Origin: Clostridiaceae bacterium 14S0207
Lineage (GTDB): Bacteria > Bacillota > Clostridia > Clostridiales > Clostridiaceae
Direction: 5' to 3'
Assembly (NCBI GenBank): GCA_003288255.1
Contig: CP026600.1
Coordinates: 2,170,001-2,234,000 of the forward strand
DNA length: 64,000 bases
Part shown: positions 17,294 through 26,100 of the stretch, piece after piece
Numbering within the stretch: position 1 is the stretch's first letter
Layout of the letters: each line of letters begins with the position of its first letter
Notes under the pieces: model-generated
Seen by the model: the letters and a program-made list of their open reading frames with translations, nothing else
The model's database searches: none
What the model was told of the DNA's origin: nothing
Position numbers and translations under genes: made by a program

Positions 17294-18229
17294 CTATTTA
17301 GTATCTGATGATAATTTTATTCTTGGATCTACAATACCATATAATATATCAACAACAACCAAAGCAATAATATAAAGAGATGCCATAAATATTGTTTGAC
17401 CCATTACCATTGTGTAATCTCTATTTTGTACTGAAGACACAAAGTATTGTCCTAAACCCGGAATTGAGAATATACTCTCTACTACAAAAGATCCTATAAA
17501 TATCATAGCAATTTGAGGTCCTAAAATTGTAATAACAGGTAATATTGCATTTCTTAATACATGTTTAAATACTAAAGAAATTTTCGATACACCTTTAGCT
17601 TCAGCTGTTAAAATATAATCTTGACCTAAGACATCTAAACAGTTCGCTCTCATGTATCTTGCATAAGTAGCTATAGATCCAAAACTCATTGCTATAGTTG
17701 GCAGTATTGTATGTTGAAATTCTCCCCAACCTGTTGTTGGTAATAATGTATATTTAACTGTAAATACATATTGTAAAAGTGCTGCTAATACAAAACTCGG
17801 AATAGATATTCCTAATATAGCTATAAACATTACAAAATAGTCTGCCCCTTTATTTCTATTAAAGGCTGCAATAATACCTAAAGTTACACCTAAGCCGAAC
17901 CCTAATACAATTGCTTGAATTCCTATTTTACCTGAAATAGGTGCATATTCTTTTATAGTATCCACAACTGATCTACCTGGATATGTTAATGATTCTCCTA
18001 AATCACCATGGAAAACTAAATTTTTCATAAAAGTACCGTATTGAACTGCTAAAGGTTTATCTAATCCATACTTTGCATAATAGTTTGCTTTTATTTGAGG
18101 AGGTAATTTTCTAGCTAAATCTGCTAGTGGATCTCCTGGAATTGCATGAATTAAAAAGAATGTTATTGTTATCGCTATGTATAGTGTTAATAGCATATAT
18201 CCTAATCTTTTTAAAATAAATTTAAACAC
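17294..18229 (-). CDS. oppB: Oligopeptide ABC transporter permease OppB, unit 4
   Basis: This 311-residue permease has the first helix YMLLTLYIAITITFFLIHAI, the PGDPLADLARKLPP hallmark and the coupling loop EAKGVSKISLVFKHVLRNAI. It starts 107 bp after the oppA4 stop, and a hairpin lies in the gap. It is diverged from the OppB proteins of units 1 and 2 along its whole length. Confidence 0.96.
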   Translation of the reverse strand: MFKFILKRLGYMLLTLYIAITITFFLIHAIPGDPLADLARKLPPQIKANYYAKYGLDKPLAVQYGTFMKNLVFHGDLGESLTYPGRSVVDTIKEYAPISGKIGIQAIVLGFGLGVTLGIIAAFNRNKGADYFVMFIAILGISIPSFVLAALLQYVFTVKYTLLPTTGWGEFQHTILPTIAMSFGSIATYARYMRANCLDVLGQDYILTAEAKGVSKISLVFKHVLRNAILPVITILGPQIAMIFIGSFVVESIFSIPGLGQYFVSSVQNRDYTMVMGQTIFMASLYIIALVVVDILYGIVDPRIKLSSDTK

Positions 18230-18299
18230 TTTTTCCCCTCCATCTCTTTCTTCTTAATTAGTTAACCGTCTTTTCTTCTATTAAATAAGCTTTATTTTA

Positions 18300-18328
18300 A
18301 AACAGCAGTGCTTATAGCCCTGCTGTTT
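18300..18328 (-). terminator. oppA4-oppB4 intergenic stem-loop
   Basis: AAACAGCAG pairs with CTGCTGTTT, and an inner GC/GC pair closes a TTATA loop. Sequence differs from the unit 1 and unit 2 stems, but place and form are the same. Confidence 0.7.
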
Positions 18329-18336
18329 ATTAGTTT

Positions 18337-20019
18337 TTATCTTCCCTTAGTATAAGCGTATTTAACTTCAGTAGTACCAAATAGTGGTACCATTACGTTA
18401 TTAACATATTTTCTAGTATATGTTTGTCTCATTCTATAAACAGTTGGTGAAGCTACACCATCTTTTTGTAAAAGTACTTGTTCTGCTTTTTTAAATAACT
18501 CTGCTCTTTCTTTATCATCAGAAGTTAATGAAGCTTTATTTATAAGTTCATCGTATTCTTTATTTTTCCATCCTGTTGGAACTACTCCAGCAGTTGAAGT
18601 CCACATATCAAAGAAAGTCATAGGATCATTATAATCCCCAGTCCATCCCATACCTGCAAATTGGTAATCTTTTTCATCAGTTCTTTTTGCAAATATTGGC
18701 CATTCTACATATTCTATTTTAAGATTAACACCTAAAGCATTTTTGTAATTTTGTTGATCAAATTCAGCAAATTCTTTTGATCTTGCATCTGTACCTGATT
18801 GTAATAGTGTAATACTCATTTTTGCTGGATCTGGATCTGCACCAATTTCTTTTAAGCCTTCTACTAATAGAGCCTTTGGATCTTTATATTGTTCTTTTAG
18901 TTTTTTAATTGGTTCATCTTTAACAAGTGATCTATACTCATCCTTTTCTCCAATTAAAACTTGAGGTGAACACCATGCATATGCTGGAGTTGCTAACCCT
19001 CTAAATAATGTTTTTGCCTTACCTTCTCTATCATCAGCTAAAATAAATGCTTTTCTTATTTTTTCATTTTTAAAGTATTTATCAGTTTGATTAAAGAAGC
19101 TATATGCTGTTGAACCATCATATCCTTTTATTACGTTATAATTTTGAGTTGAATCAAATTTTTTAACCCAATCTGGATGTGAAACTGCACCCATATCAAT
19201 TTGTCCATTTAACAATTCACTCATTCTTGAAGGTTCTTGAGAAATAATTTTCATTGTAACTTTATTAAGCTTTACTGAATTTTTACCCCAATATTGTTCA
19301 TTCTTCTTAAGTTCTACCTTATTATTATGTACCCAATTAGAAATTGCAAATGGTCCACAGAATATCATTGTATCTTTTTCTGTTCCATATCTTTCACCTG
19401 ATTTTTCAACTATATCTTTTCTTTGTGGATGCATAACTTTAAAATAAGTTAAGTCTAAGAAATATGCTGTTGGCTTTTCTAATGTTATTTTCAATGTTTT
19501 GTCATCTATAACTTTAACTCCTAATTCATTAACTTTAGCTTTTTCAGAGTTAAATTTTTTAGCATTCTTAATTGGGAATAATAAGAAAGCATATGGTGAA
19601 CCAGTTTTTGCTTCTAATGTTCTTCTTATACCATAAGCATAATCGTTAGCTGTTACTGGCTTTCCATCACTCCATTTATTATCTCTTAAATGGAATGTCC
19701 ATTCCTTTTTATCATCACTTACATCCCATTTTTCAGCACCTGCTGGTTTAATAACATCTTTTCCATTTTCTTGTTCTACTCTTGTAAGCCCTTCCATTAC
19801 TTCATTTAGAACTTGACTTGAATATAGATCTGAAGCTTTAGATGCATCTAAACTTTTTGGTTCTGCCCCCAAAACTAAATTTAAATATTGATCCTTATCC
19901 ATTTCTCCGTTTGCTGTATTTGCAGATCCCTTATTACTTGAACTTCCACATCCTACTAACATTGCAGAAGTTAAAAGAGATACTGAAAGTACTGCTGATA
20001 GTATTCTTTTACTTTTCAT
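18337..20019 (-). CDS. oppA: Oligopeptide-binding lipoprotein OppA, unit 4
   Basis: This 560-residue peptide-binding lipoprotein has a signal peptide ending at lipobox Cys24 (SAMLVGC). SBP_bac_5 motifs include EPKSLDASKASDLYSSQVLN and WTFHLRDNKWSDGKPVTAND. It lacks the KCNCGK cysteines of OppA2/3. It is the first gene of the only unit whose five genes have all diverged from the others. The gene has a GGAGGC ribosome binding site and a long leader of about 317 bases from the predicted promoter. Confidence 0.97.
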   Translation of the reverse strand: MKSKRILSAVLSVSLLTSAMLVGCGSSSNKGSANTANGEMDKDQYLNLVLGAEPKSLDASKASDLYSSQVLNEVMEGLTRVEQENGKDVIKPAGAEKWDVSDDKKEWTFHLRDNKWSDGKPVTANDYAYGIRRTLEAKTGSPYAFLLFPIKNAKKFNSEKAKVNELGVKVIDDKTLKITLEKPTAYFLDLTYFKVMHPQRKDIVEKSGERYGTEKDTMIFCGPFAISNWVHNNKVELKKNEQYWGKNSVKLNKVTMKIISQEPSRMSELLNGQIDMGAVSHPDWVKKFDSTQNYNVIKGYDGSTAYSFFNQTDKYFKNEKIRKAFILADDREGKAKTLFRGLATPAYAWCSPQVLIGEKDEYRSLVKDEPIKKLKEQYKDPKALLVEGLKEIGADPDPAKMSITLLQSGTDARSKEFAEFDQQNYKNALGVNLKIEYVEWPIFAKRTDEKDYQFAGMGWTGDYNDPMTFFDMWTSTAGVVPTGWKNKEYDELINKASLTSDDKERAELFKKAEQVLLQKDGVASPTVYRMRQTYTRKYVNNVMVPLFGTTEVKYAYTKGR

Positions 20020-20155
20020 CTTTATGCCTCCTTCTTGTAAATTATATTTATATACTAATATAGTACATATTCGACATATATTAATATATTTCTACATTCA
20101 TAGTTTGGTTATTTAATTCCAAACTTATTCTTTAATAAATAATCTTTATTAATTA

Positions 20156-20170
20156 TATTTTCAGAACATT
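20156..20170. promoter_or_regulatory. CodY-like box upstream of oppA4
   Basis: TATTTTCAGAACATT matches 13 of 15 CodY consensus positions. It lies in the predicted leader, 137 bases from the start codon. Confidence 0.45.
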
Positions 20171-20343
20171 TCACCAGTAAATTATAGTTACAAATCATGA
20201 TTAATCTAAGCTTTTGCAAAGCTTGTACAGTTTTTCCTACTATTTAAAATATTTTTAATAATATTAATTTAGCATTCATATTGCAACTTTAAATTTACCA
20301 AAAACTATTTTTCAAACAACTTTTCGTGTAAATTATTATTAAA

Positions 20344-20372
20344 ACTATATCACCTTTTAAAAAAAATGTCAA
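20344..20372 (-). promoter_or_regulatory. Predicted oppA4 promoter
   Basis: Minus-strand TTGACA (20372-20367, perfect -35) and TATAGT (20349-20344) are 17 bases apart. Confidence 0.7.
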
Positions 20373-20528
20373 ATATATATTAAATTTTTTTAATATATTT
20401 AAATTTTAAAAGATTGATTAATTTATTATTTATTCATAGTTTTTTCATCATACTCTAATAGACATATAATAATATCAATACCTCCAGTTCATTTTCATTA
20501 TTTTATAAAAATTTTGAATTAAGCTTGA

Positions 20529-20562
20529 AAAAATTCATTTTTTTATATAAATGAATTTTTTA
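20529..20562. terminator. Symmetrical AT-rich hairpin in the oppA4-asd gap
   Basis: AAAAATTCATTT and AAATGAATTTTT pair around an AT loop with A- and T-runs on both sides. It could end transcription in either direction, but no gene ends nearby, so its role is unclear. Confidence 0.4.
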
Positions 20563-20758
20563 TTGTTTTATCTCTTATAGCGCTATTTCATTGACTTTAT
20601 ACGGTTTTACTTACTTTTGGCAAGGATTCGTTTTCTACTTTTTTTGATTTTTTAAAACATTTTTTACAAAATGAATTGATTTATCTCTTATAAAAATGCA
20701 TTTTGCAACTTTTGTATTCATAACTTTCATATTTACATTATAATTATTTAATACTTGT

Positions 20759-20787
20759 TTATCAAAAATTAAATAATTTCATATAAT
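20759..20787 (+). promoter_or_regulatory. Predicted asd-dapA-dapB promoter
   Basis: TTATCA and TATAAT (20782-20787) are 17 bases apart. The start of transcription would be about 70 bases before the asd start codon. Confidence 0.5.
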
Positions 20788-20866
20788 ATTGATATGTAAA
20801 AAACTATATAAATTTTTCTCTTTAAGTTATATAATAATAAATGAAAATATATTTAGGAGGGATTTT

Positions 20867-21862
20867 ATGAAACTCAATATAGCAGTTGTAGGCTCAACTG
20901 GTATGGTAGGAAGACAAATGATAAGTATTCTAGAAGAAAGAAACTTACCAATAGATAATATTTATTTTTATGCTTCTAAAAAATCAGCTGGAACTTCCTT
21001 AAAATTTAATGATAAAGATATTACTGTTGAAGAATTAAAAGAAGATAATATAAAAAATAAAACAATTCACATTGCACTTTTCTCTGCAGGTGGAAACACT
21101 TCATTAGAATATGCTCCTATTTTCACTAAATATGGTGCTATAGTTGTAGATAATAGTAGTGCTTGGAGAATGAATCCTGAAGTACCTCTAGTAGTTCCTG
21201 AAGTCAACCCTGAAGATCTTTCTTGGCATAAAGGTATAATTGCTAATCCCAATTGTTCTACAATACAAGCAATGGTAGCTTTAAAACCTCTTCAAGATAA
21301 ATATGGACTAAAAAGAATTATATATTCAACTTATCAGGCTGTTTCAGGTGCAGGTATCGGAGGATATAATGATTTATTAGATGGATATAAAGGAGAAGAA
21401 CCAAAAAAATTCCCTTATCCCATTGCTGGAAACATGTTGCCTCATATAGATGTTTTCCTAGACAATGGATATTCAAAAGAAGAAATGAAGATGATTGAAG
21501 AAACAAAAAAAATTCTTCATGATTCTGAATTAAAAATTACAGCCACAACTGTAAGAGTTCCTGTACTTTATGGACATAGCGAAAGTATTAATGTAGAATT
21601 GAAAAATTCTTTTGAAATAAATGACGTATTCCAATTATTTAAAAACGCTAAAGGAATAGTACTACAAGATGATCTTAAAAATCTTGTATATCCAACGCCA
21701 CTATTCGCCGCAGGTAAAGATCCAGTATTTGTTGGTAGAATAAGAAAAGATTTTAGTGTAGAGAGCGGACTAAACCTTTGGGTAGTTGCAGATAACATTA
21801 GAAAAGGTGCCGCTCTTAATGCAGTTCAAATTGTAGAATTATTAATTCCTACAATTAAATAA
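20867..21862 (+). CDS. asd: Aspartate-semialdehyde dehydrogenase
   Basis: This enzyme reduces aspartyl phosphate to aspartate semialdehyde with NADPH, the branch point to lysine/diaminopimelate and to threonine and methionine. I place the start at the ATG after TAGGAGGGATTTT, giving 331 residues. An upstream in-frame start at 20789 would add 26 residues with no ribosome binding site. The Rossmann motif GSTGMVG is at 9-15 and the catalytic Cys130 in NPNCST. It is the first gene of asd-dapA-dapB; 17 bases separate it from dapA. Confidence 0.97.
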   Translation: MKLNIAVVGSTGMVGRQMISILEERNLPIDNIYFYASKKSAGTSLKFNDKDITVEELKEDNIKNKTIHIALFSAGGNTSLEYAPIFTKYGAIVVDNSSAWRMNPEVPLVVPEVNPEDLSWHKGIIANPNCSTIQAMVALKPLQDKYGLKRIIYSTYQAVSGAGIGGYNDLLDGYKGEEPKKFPYPIAGNMLPHIDVFLDNGYSKEEMKMIEETKKILHDSELKITATTVRVPVLYGHSESINVELKNSFEINDVFQLFKNAKGIVLQDDLKNLVYPTPLFAAGKDPVFVGRIRKDFSVESGLNLWVVADNIRKGAALNAVQIVELLIPTIK

Positions 21863-21879
21863 GAAAGGAGTGACTTTTT

Positions 21880-22761
21880 ATGACAATTTTTAGAGGTTCA
21901 GGGGTTGCCCTAGTTACCCCTTTTAATAAGGAAGGTGTAGACTTTAAAAAATTAAAAGAGTTAATTGAATTACACCTCTCTTCTTCCACAGATGCAATAA
22001 TAGTATGTGGTACTACTGGTGAAGCTTCTACTATGACAGAAACCGAAAAAAAAGAAACAATTAAGTTTGTAGTAGATACTGTTAATAAAAAAATTCCCGT
22101 TATCGCAGGTACGGGATCAAATAATACAGAAGCTTCTATTAAAATGTGTAAATGGGCTGAAGGTATAGGAGTAGATGGTATACTAGTAATTACTCCTTAT
22201 TACAATAAAACTACTCAAAAAGGATTGATTCAACATTTTGAGGCAATTGATTCTGCAGTTAATATTCCTATAATATTATATAATGTTCCAGGAAGAACAG
22301 GAATGAATCTTCATCCTGAAACGATTTTATCTCTTACAAAAACTTGTAAGAATATAGTTGCAGTAAAAGAAGCTAGCGGAAATATTAGTCAAGTAGCTAA
22401 AATAAAAGCTTTATGTGGTGATAAAATAGATATATATTCAGGAAATGATGATCAAATTGTTCCTATATTATCTCTTGGTGGTATAGGTGTTATCTCTGTA
22501 CTTGCCAACGTAGTTCCAAAGCAAGTACATGATATGGTATTTAATTATCTTAATGGAAATGTTTCAGAAGCACTTAGACTTCAATTAGAATATCTTTCTT
22601 TAACAGATGCATTATTTATAGAAACAAATCCTATTCCTGTAAAAACTGCTTTAAACCTAATGAATATGAATGTAGGTAATTTAAGACTTCCATTATGTGA
22701 TATGGAAGATAACAACTTAGAAATTTTGAGAAATGAATTAAAAAAATGTAATTTAATCTAG
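21880..22761 (+). CDS. dapA: 4-Hydroxy-tetrahydrodipicolinate synthase
   Basis: This cytoplasmic enzyme condenses pyruvate with aspartate semialdehyde, the first committed step toward diaminopimelate and lysine. The 293 residues match the usual length of this TIM-barrel family. GTTGE is at 44-48, Tyr134 in YNVPGRTG, and the Schiff-base Lys163 in VKEASG. The ribosome binding site is AGAAAGGAGTG. It lies between asd and dapB. Diaminopimelate is also needed for peptidoglycan and spore dipicolinate. Confidence 0.97.
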   Translation: MTIFRGSGVALVTPFNKEGVDFKKLKELIELHLSSSTDAIIVCGTTGEASTMTETEKKETIKFVVDTVNKKIPVIAGTGSNNTEASIKMCKWAEGIGVDGILVITPYYNKTTQKGLIQHFEAIDSAVNIPIILYNVPGRTGMNLHPETILSLTKTCKNIVAVKEASGNISQVAKIKALCGDKIDIYSGNDDQIVPILSLGGIGVISVLANVVPKQVHDMVFNYLNGNVSEALRLQLEYLSLTDALFIETNPIPVKTALNLMNMNVGNLRLPLCDMEDNNLEILRNELKKCNLI

Positions 22762-22771
22762 GAGGATAGTA

Positions 22772-23524
22772 ATGACTAAAATTATTTTAAGTGGTTGTGC
22801 TGGTAAAATGGGCAAAATGATAACTGAATGTGTACAAAAAAAAGAAAACCTTTCTATAGTAGCTGGTATAGATTTAAATTGCCAACAAAACCTTAACTAT
22901 CCTGTTTTCAAAAATATTGAAGACTGTGACATAAGTGCTGATGTTATCATAGATTTTTCTAGACCTAGCAGTTTAGATAGTATTATGAGATACTCAAAAA
23001 ATCATAAAACTCCAGTTGTAATTTGTACAACTGGTTATTCAGAAGAGCAACGAAACGCTATTGATGAATTGAGTAATCATGTAGGAGTTTTCCATTCAGC
23101 TAATATGTCTATAGGAATAAACTTAGTTAATTCCTTATTAAAACAAATTAGTTCAAAACTTTTTGGAGATTATGACATAGAAATTATAGAAAAACATCAT
23201 AATCAAAAAGTAGATTCTCCAAGTGGTACTGCTTTATTACTTGCAAATACTATAAAAAACTCTATTGAAGATAAAACAGAATTTATATATGGTAGAGAAG
23301 GACATCATAAAAGAGAGCAAAAAGAAATAGGAATTCACGCTATAAGAGGTGGAAATATTATTGGTGATCATTCAGTAATATTTGCAGGTGAAGGTGAGTG
23401 TATTGAAATTACTCACAAAGCTATTTCTCGAGAAGTATTTGCAATTGGTGCTTTAAAGGCTGCAGAATTCATGAAAGATAAAAAACCTGGCAAATATGAT
23501 ATGGATAATATAGTTAATAGTTAA
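22772..23524 (+). CDS. dapB: 4-Hydroxy-tetrahydrodipicolinate reductase
   Basis: This 250-residue enzyme reduces the DapA product with NAD(P)H to tetrahydrodipicolinate. The nucleotide-binding motif GCAGKMG is at 8-14. The catalytic and substrate-binding segment HHNQKVDSPSGT runs from about 142 to 153, and RGGNIIGDH follows. It starts ten bases after dapA and ends the operon at a strong hairpin. The downstream acetyl branch is supplied by dapH and probably one of the neighbouring aminotransferases. Confidence 0.97.
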   Translation: MTKIILSGCAGKMGKMITECVQKKENLSIVAGIDLNCQQNLNYPVFKNIEDCDISADVIIDFSRPSSLDSIMRYSKNHKTPVVICTTGYSEEQRNAIDELSNHVGVFHSANMSIGINLVNSLLKQISSKLFGDYDIEIIEKHHNQKVDSPSGTALLLANTIKNSIEDKTEFIYGREGHHKREQKEIGIHAIRGGNIIGDHSVIFAGEGECIEITHKAISREVFAIGALKAAEFMKDKKPGKYDMDNIVNS

Positions 23525-23530
23525 TAGTTA

Positions 23531-23560
23531 AAACACCTTGTAGAATAATACAAGGTGTTT
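23531..23560. terminator. Bidirectional terminator between dapB and the PatB-like gene
   Basis: AAACACCTTGTA and its perfect complement TACAAGGTGTTT form a 12-bp stem with loop GAATAA, followed by a T-run on the plus strand. It lies between two converging genes and can serve both. Confidence 0.9.
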
Positions 23561-23564
23561 TTTA

Positions 23565-24719
23565 TTACTTAATTGCATTTTTTATATTTTCTAAAGCTAT
23601 TTTTAACAAACTTCTTCTACATGCAATGTTCATTCTTACAAAACTTTCCCCTTCAATTCCAAACATACTTCCCTTATTTAAAATTAACTTACATTTATCT
23701 ATAAAAAATCTATTAAGCTCTTCCCCATTAAATCCTAATTTCGAACAATTTAACCACAGTAAATAAGTACCTTCTGTTTCCACTACTTTAATATGTGGAA
23801 TATACTTTTTAAAATACTCAACTGCATATTCTTTATTTTTTTCTATATAAGAATTTAATTCTCCTAAATACCCTTCACCTTCATTATATGCCGCCTCTAG
23901 TACACTAGTAGCAAAAATGTTAGGTTTATTTATAAAATTATCATCTAAAACCTTTTGAACTTTTTCTCTTATGGTCCTATTACATATAATTAAGTTAGAT
24001 ACTTGAAAACCAGCTAAATTAAAAGTCTTCGTAGGCGCTTCTGTTATAATACATTTTTCTTTTATTCTCTCATCTACAGTACTTAAAACATTATGCTGAC
24101 TATCTTTGAAAATTAGATCTTTATGAATTTCATCTGAAATTATAACAATATTTTTCTCTAAACAAATATCAATTAATTTTTGTAATTCTTCTTTTGTCCA
24201 AACTCTTCCTACTGGATTGTGTGGGCTACATAAAATTAATACTTTTGTTTTAGAAGTTATTTTTTTCTTTAAATCTTCAAAATCCATAAAATACTTATTA
24301 TCTTTATATATAAGTGGATTGTTAACCACAGTACATTCTGCTCTTTCTATAACTTCATGGAATCTATGATATACAGGTGGTTGAATTATTATTTCATCCT
24401 TAGGATTTGTTATAGCCTTTATAGCATATAAAATTCCATGAATAACTGAAGGAGTAAATAAAATTTCTTCTTTTTTTATATTAAAATTATATCGTTTTGT
24501 ATTCCAACTTATTATAGCTTCATAATAACTATCTGGAATTATACTATATCCATACACACCCTCTGAAAGTTTTTTTTCTATAACATTATTAATAAAATCT
24601 CCACATTTAAAATCCATATCTGCTACAGACATAGAAATTAAATCTTCCTTTGTATTAATCGAATCCCATTTAGATGAATTAGTACCTTTCCTTATTACTT
24701 CTTGATCAAAATCATACAC
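23565..24719 (-). CDS. PatB/MalY-type aminotransferase or C-S lyase
   Basis: This 384-residue fold-type I PLP enzyme resembles the MalY/PatB group, which often cleaves cystathionine or cysteine conjugates (beta C-S lyase). Motifs typical of the group are SVADMDFKCG near 31-40, CSPHNPVGR near 164-172, SDEIHKDL at 195-202 and the PLP lysine Lys231 in APTKTFNLAG. It follows the other PLP gene by 19 bases, probably in one operon. A role in methionine or sulfur metabolism is likely, and a role in diaminopimelate transamination is possible but less so. Confidence 0.85.
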   Translation of the reverse strand: MYDFDQEVIRKGTNSSKWDSINTKEDLISMSVADMDFKCGDFINNVIEKKLSEGVYGYSIIPDSYYEAIISWNTKRYNFNIKKEEILFTPSVIHGILYAIKAITNPKDEIIIQPPVYHRFHEVIERAECTVVNNPLIYKDNKYFMDFEDLKKKITSKTKVLILCSPHNPVGRVWTKEELQKLIDICLEKNIVIISDEIHKDLIFKDSQHNVLSTVDERIKEKCIITEAPTKTFNLAGFQVSNLIICNRTIREKVQKVLDDNFINKPNIFATSVLEAAYNEGEGYLGELNSYIEKNKEYAVEYFKKYIPHIKVVETEGTYLLWLNCSKLGFNGEELNRFFIDKCKLILNKGSMFGIEGESFVRMNIACRRSLLKIALENIKNAIK

Positions 24720-24738
24720 TTTAATTACCCCACTTCTT

Positions 24739-25893
24739 TTATTTATTTAAAGTTTGCAAATACTTCTCCATCTTATCTAATGCCAATCTTAATTCTTCCA
24801 TGGAGTATGAATAAGATATCCTAACAAATCCTTCTCCCAAACTTCCAAAAGCAGTTCCTGGTATAATGGCCACCTTTTCTTTCTGTAATAATTCCGTACA
24901 AAATTTAAAACTATCATTACTAAATTTTTTTATACTAGGAAATGCATAAAATGCACCTTTAGGTTTAACAAGCTCTAATCCCATATTTAAAAGTCTTTCA
25001 TATACATAATCTCTTCTCTTTTTAAATTCATCTCTCATAGCATATACTTCATTCATACAATACTTTAAACCTGCATAGGCTCCCCATTGCGAAATCGATG
25101 TAGCACAAGATACGCTATATTGATGTACCTTCATTATATGTTTCATAAGTTGAGGACATGCACATACATATCCTACCCTTAATCCAGTCATAGAAAACAT
25201 CTTAGAAAAACCACCAATTAAAATAATTTTTTCTTTAATATCTTCCAATTGAGCTACAGAATAATATTCTTCTTCATATATCAAAGAGGCATAAATCTCA
25301 TCACTTACTACAATTATATTATGTTCTTTTATTATCTTATGTAATTCTTGTAAATCTTCTTTAGTTAATACAGAACCAGTTGGATTAGTAGGAAATGATA
25401 ATACCAATACTTTTGGGTCATGTAACTTTATTTCTTTTTCTAAAGATTTTATATCTATAGTAAAATCATTTTTCAAGGAATAATTCACAACTTCTCCACC
25501 TGCTATTTTAACACAACTTTCATAAGCTGGATAAGCTGGATTTGGAATTAATATCTTATCACCTTTATCTATTAAAGATAAAAATACAGAATTTAATCCC
25601 TCACTTCCCCCTACAGTAACACAAATTTCATCTTCACTATACTTAATTCCTAAACTTCTTAGATATAAACTTATTTGTTCTCTTAATTCAAAAATTCCAG
25701 CATTAGCTGTATATCTTGTTTTATCATCTTCCATTGCTTTAATCATATATTCTTTTACAATCTTAGGAACTTGAAAATCTGGTTCTCCCAAAGTTAAAGA
25801 TATAGCTCCTGGTACTTTTACAACTTCATTATAAAATTTTCTTATACCTGATATTTCAATTTTTCTCACCTGTTTAGAAATTAAATTTTCCAT
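24739..25893 (-). CDS. Class I/II aminotransferase, probable N-acetyl-diaminopimelate aminotransferase
   Basis: This 384-residue PLP enzyme is of the PatA type. SFPTNPTG lies near 166-173, SDEIYASL at 197-204, and the PLP lysine Lys231 in FSKMFSMTG. The final arginine motif is GFVRISYS. PatA-type enzymes transaminate N-acetyl-LL-diaminopimelate in the acetyl branch. Divergent dapH (26101) encodes the preceding enzyme, which supports that role; it remains inference, since aspartate aminotransferases look similar. It heads a two-gene minus-strand operon. Confidence 0.8.
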   Translation of the reverse strand: MENLISKQVRKIEISGIRKFYNEVVKVPGAISLTLGEPDFQVPKIVKEYMIKAMEDDKTRYTANAGIFELREQISLYLRSLGIKYSEDEICVTVGGSEGLNSVFLSLIDKGDKILIPNPAYPAYESCVKIAGGEVVNYSLKNDFTIDIKSLEKEIKLHDPKVLVLSFPTNPTGSVLTKEDLQELHKIIKEHNIIVVSDEIYASLIYEEEYYSVAQLEDIKEKIILIGGFSKMFSMTGLRVGYVCACPQLMKHIMKVHQYSVSCATSISQWGAYAGLKYCMNEVYAMRDEFKKRRDYVYERLLNMGLELVKPKGAFYAFPSIKKFSNDSFKFCTELLQKEKVAIIPGTAFGSLGEGFVRISYSYSMEELRLALDKMEKYLQTLNK

Positions 25894-26100
25894 ATAATCA
25901 CCTTAACTCTCTATTCTTATATTACTTACTATGTATTGTAAATCTATTCTCATTTTCTTTCAATAATTTTTATATTTAGGTTGCTCTTTTTACATAAAAT
26001 AAGGTAAAATAATATGTAGTTCAAATTTACTAATGTTTATTTTTCATATTTTGTGTAAAAATATAGTTATGATAAATAATTTTGTGAAAGGAGTATTAAA

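Larger units (their letters stand above)
20020..20866. other. Long AT-rich intergenic region between oppA4 and asd
   Basis: About 850 bases separate divergent genes. It holds the oppA4 promoter and CodY-like box, the asd promoter and a symmetrical hairpin at about 20530-20560. A 12-base direct repeat TTATCTCTTATA occurs at 20568-20579 and 20681-20692. I see no convincing gene, and no lysine riboswitch core. Confidence 0.6.

Noticed and set aside
1-20019. CRISPR-like regular repeats in the opp region
   Set aside because: The repeats are whole-gene duplications with kilobase period; no short regularly spaced repeats were seen anywhere in the window.
20400-20866. Lysine riboswitch before asd
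   Set aside because: No L-box core sequence (AGAGGTGC and the GAAAGGGGAAAGG-like segment) is visible; the region is almost purely A/T.
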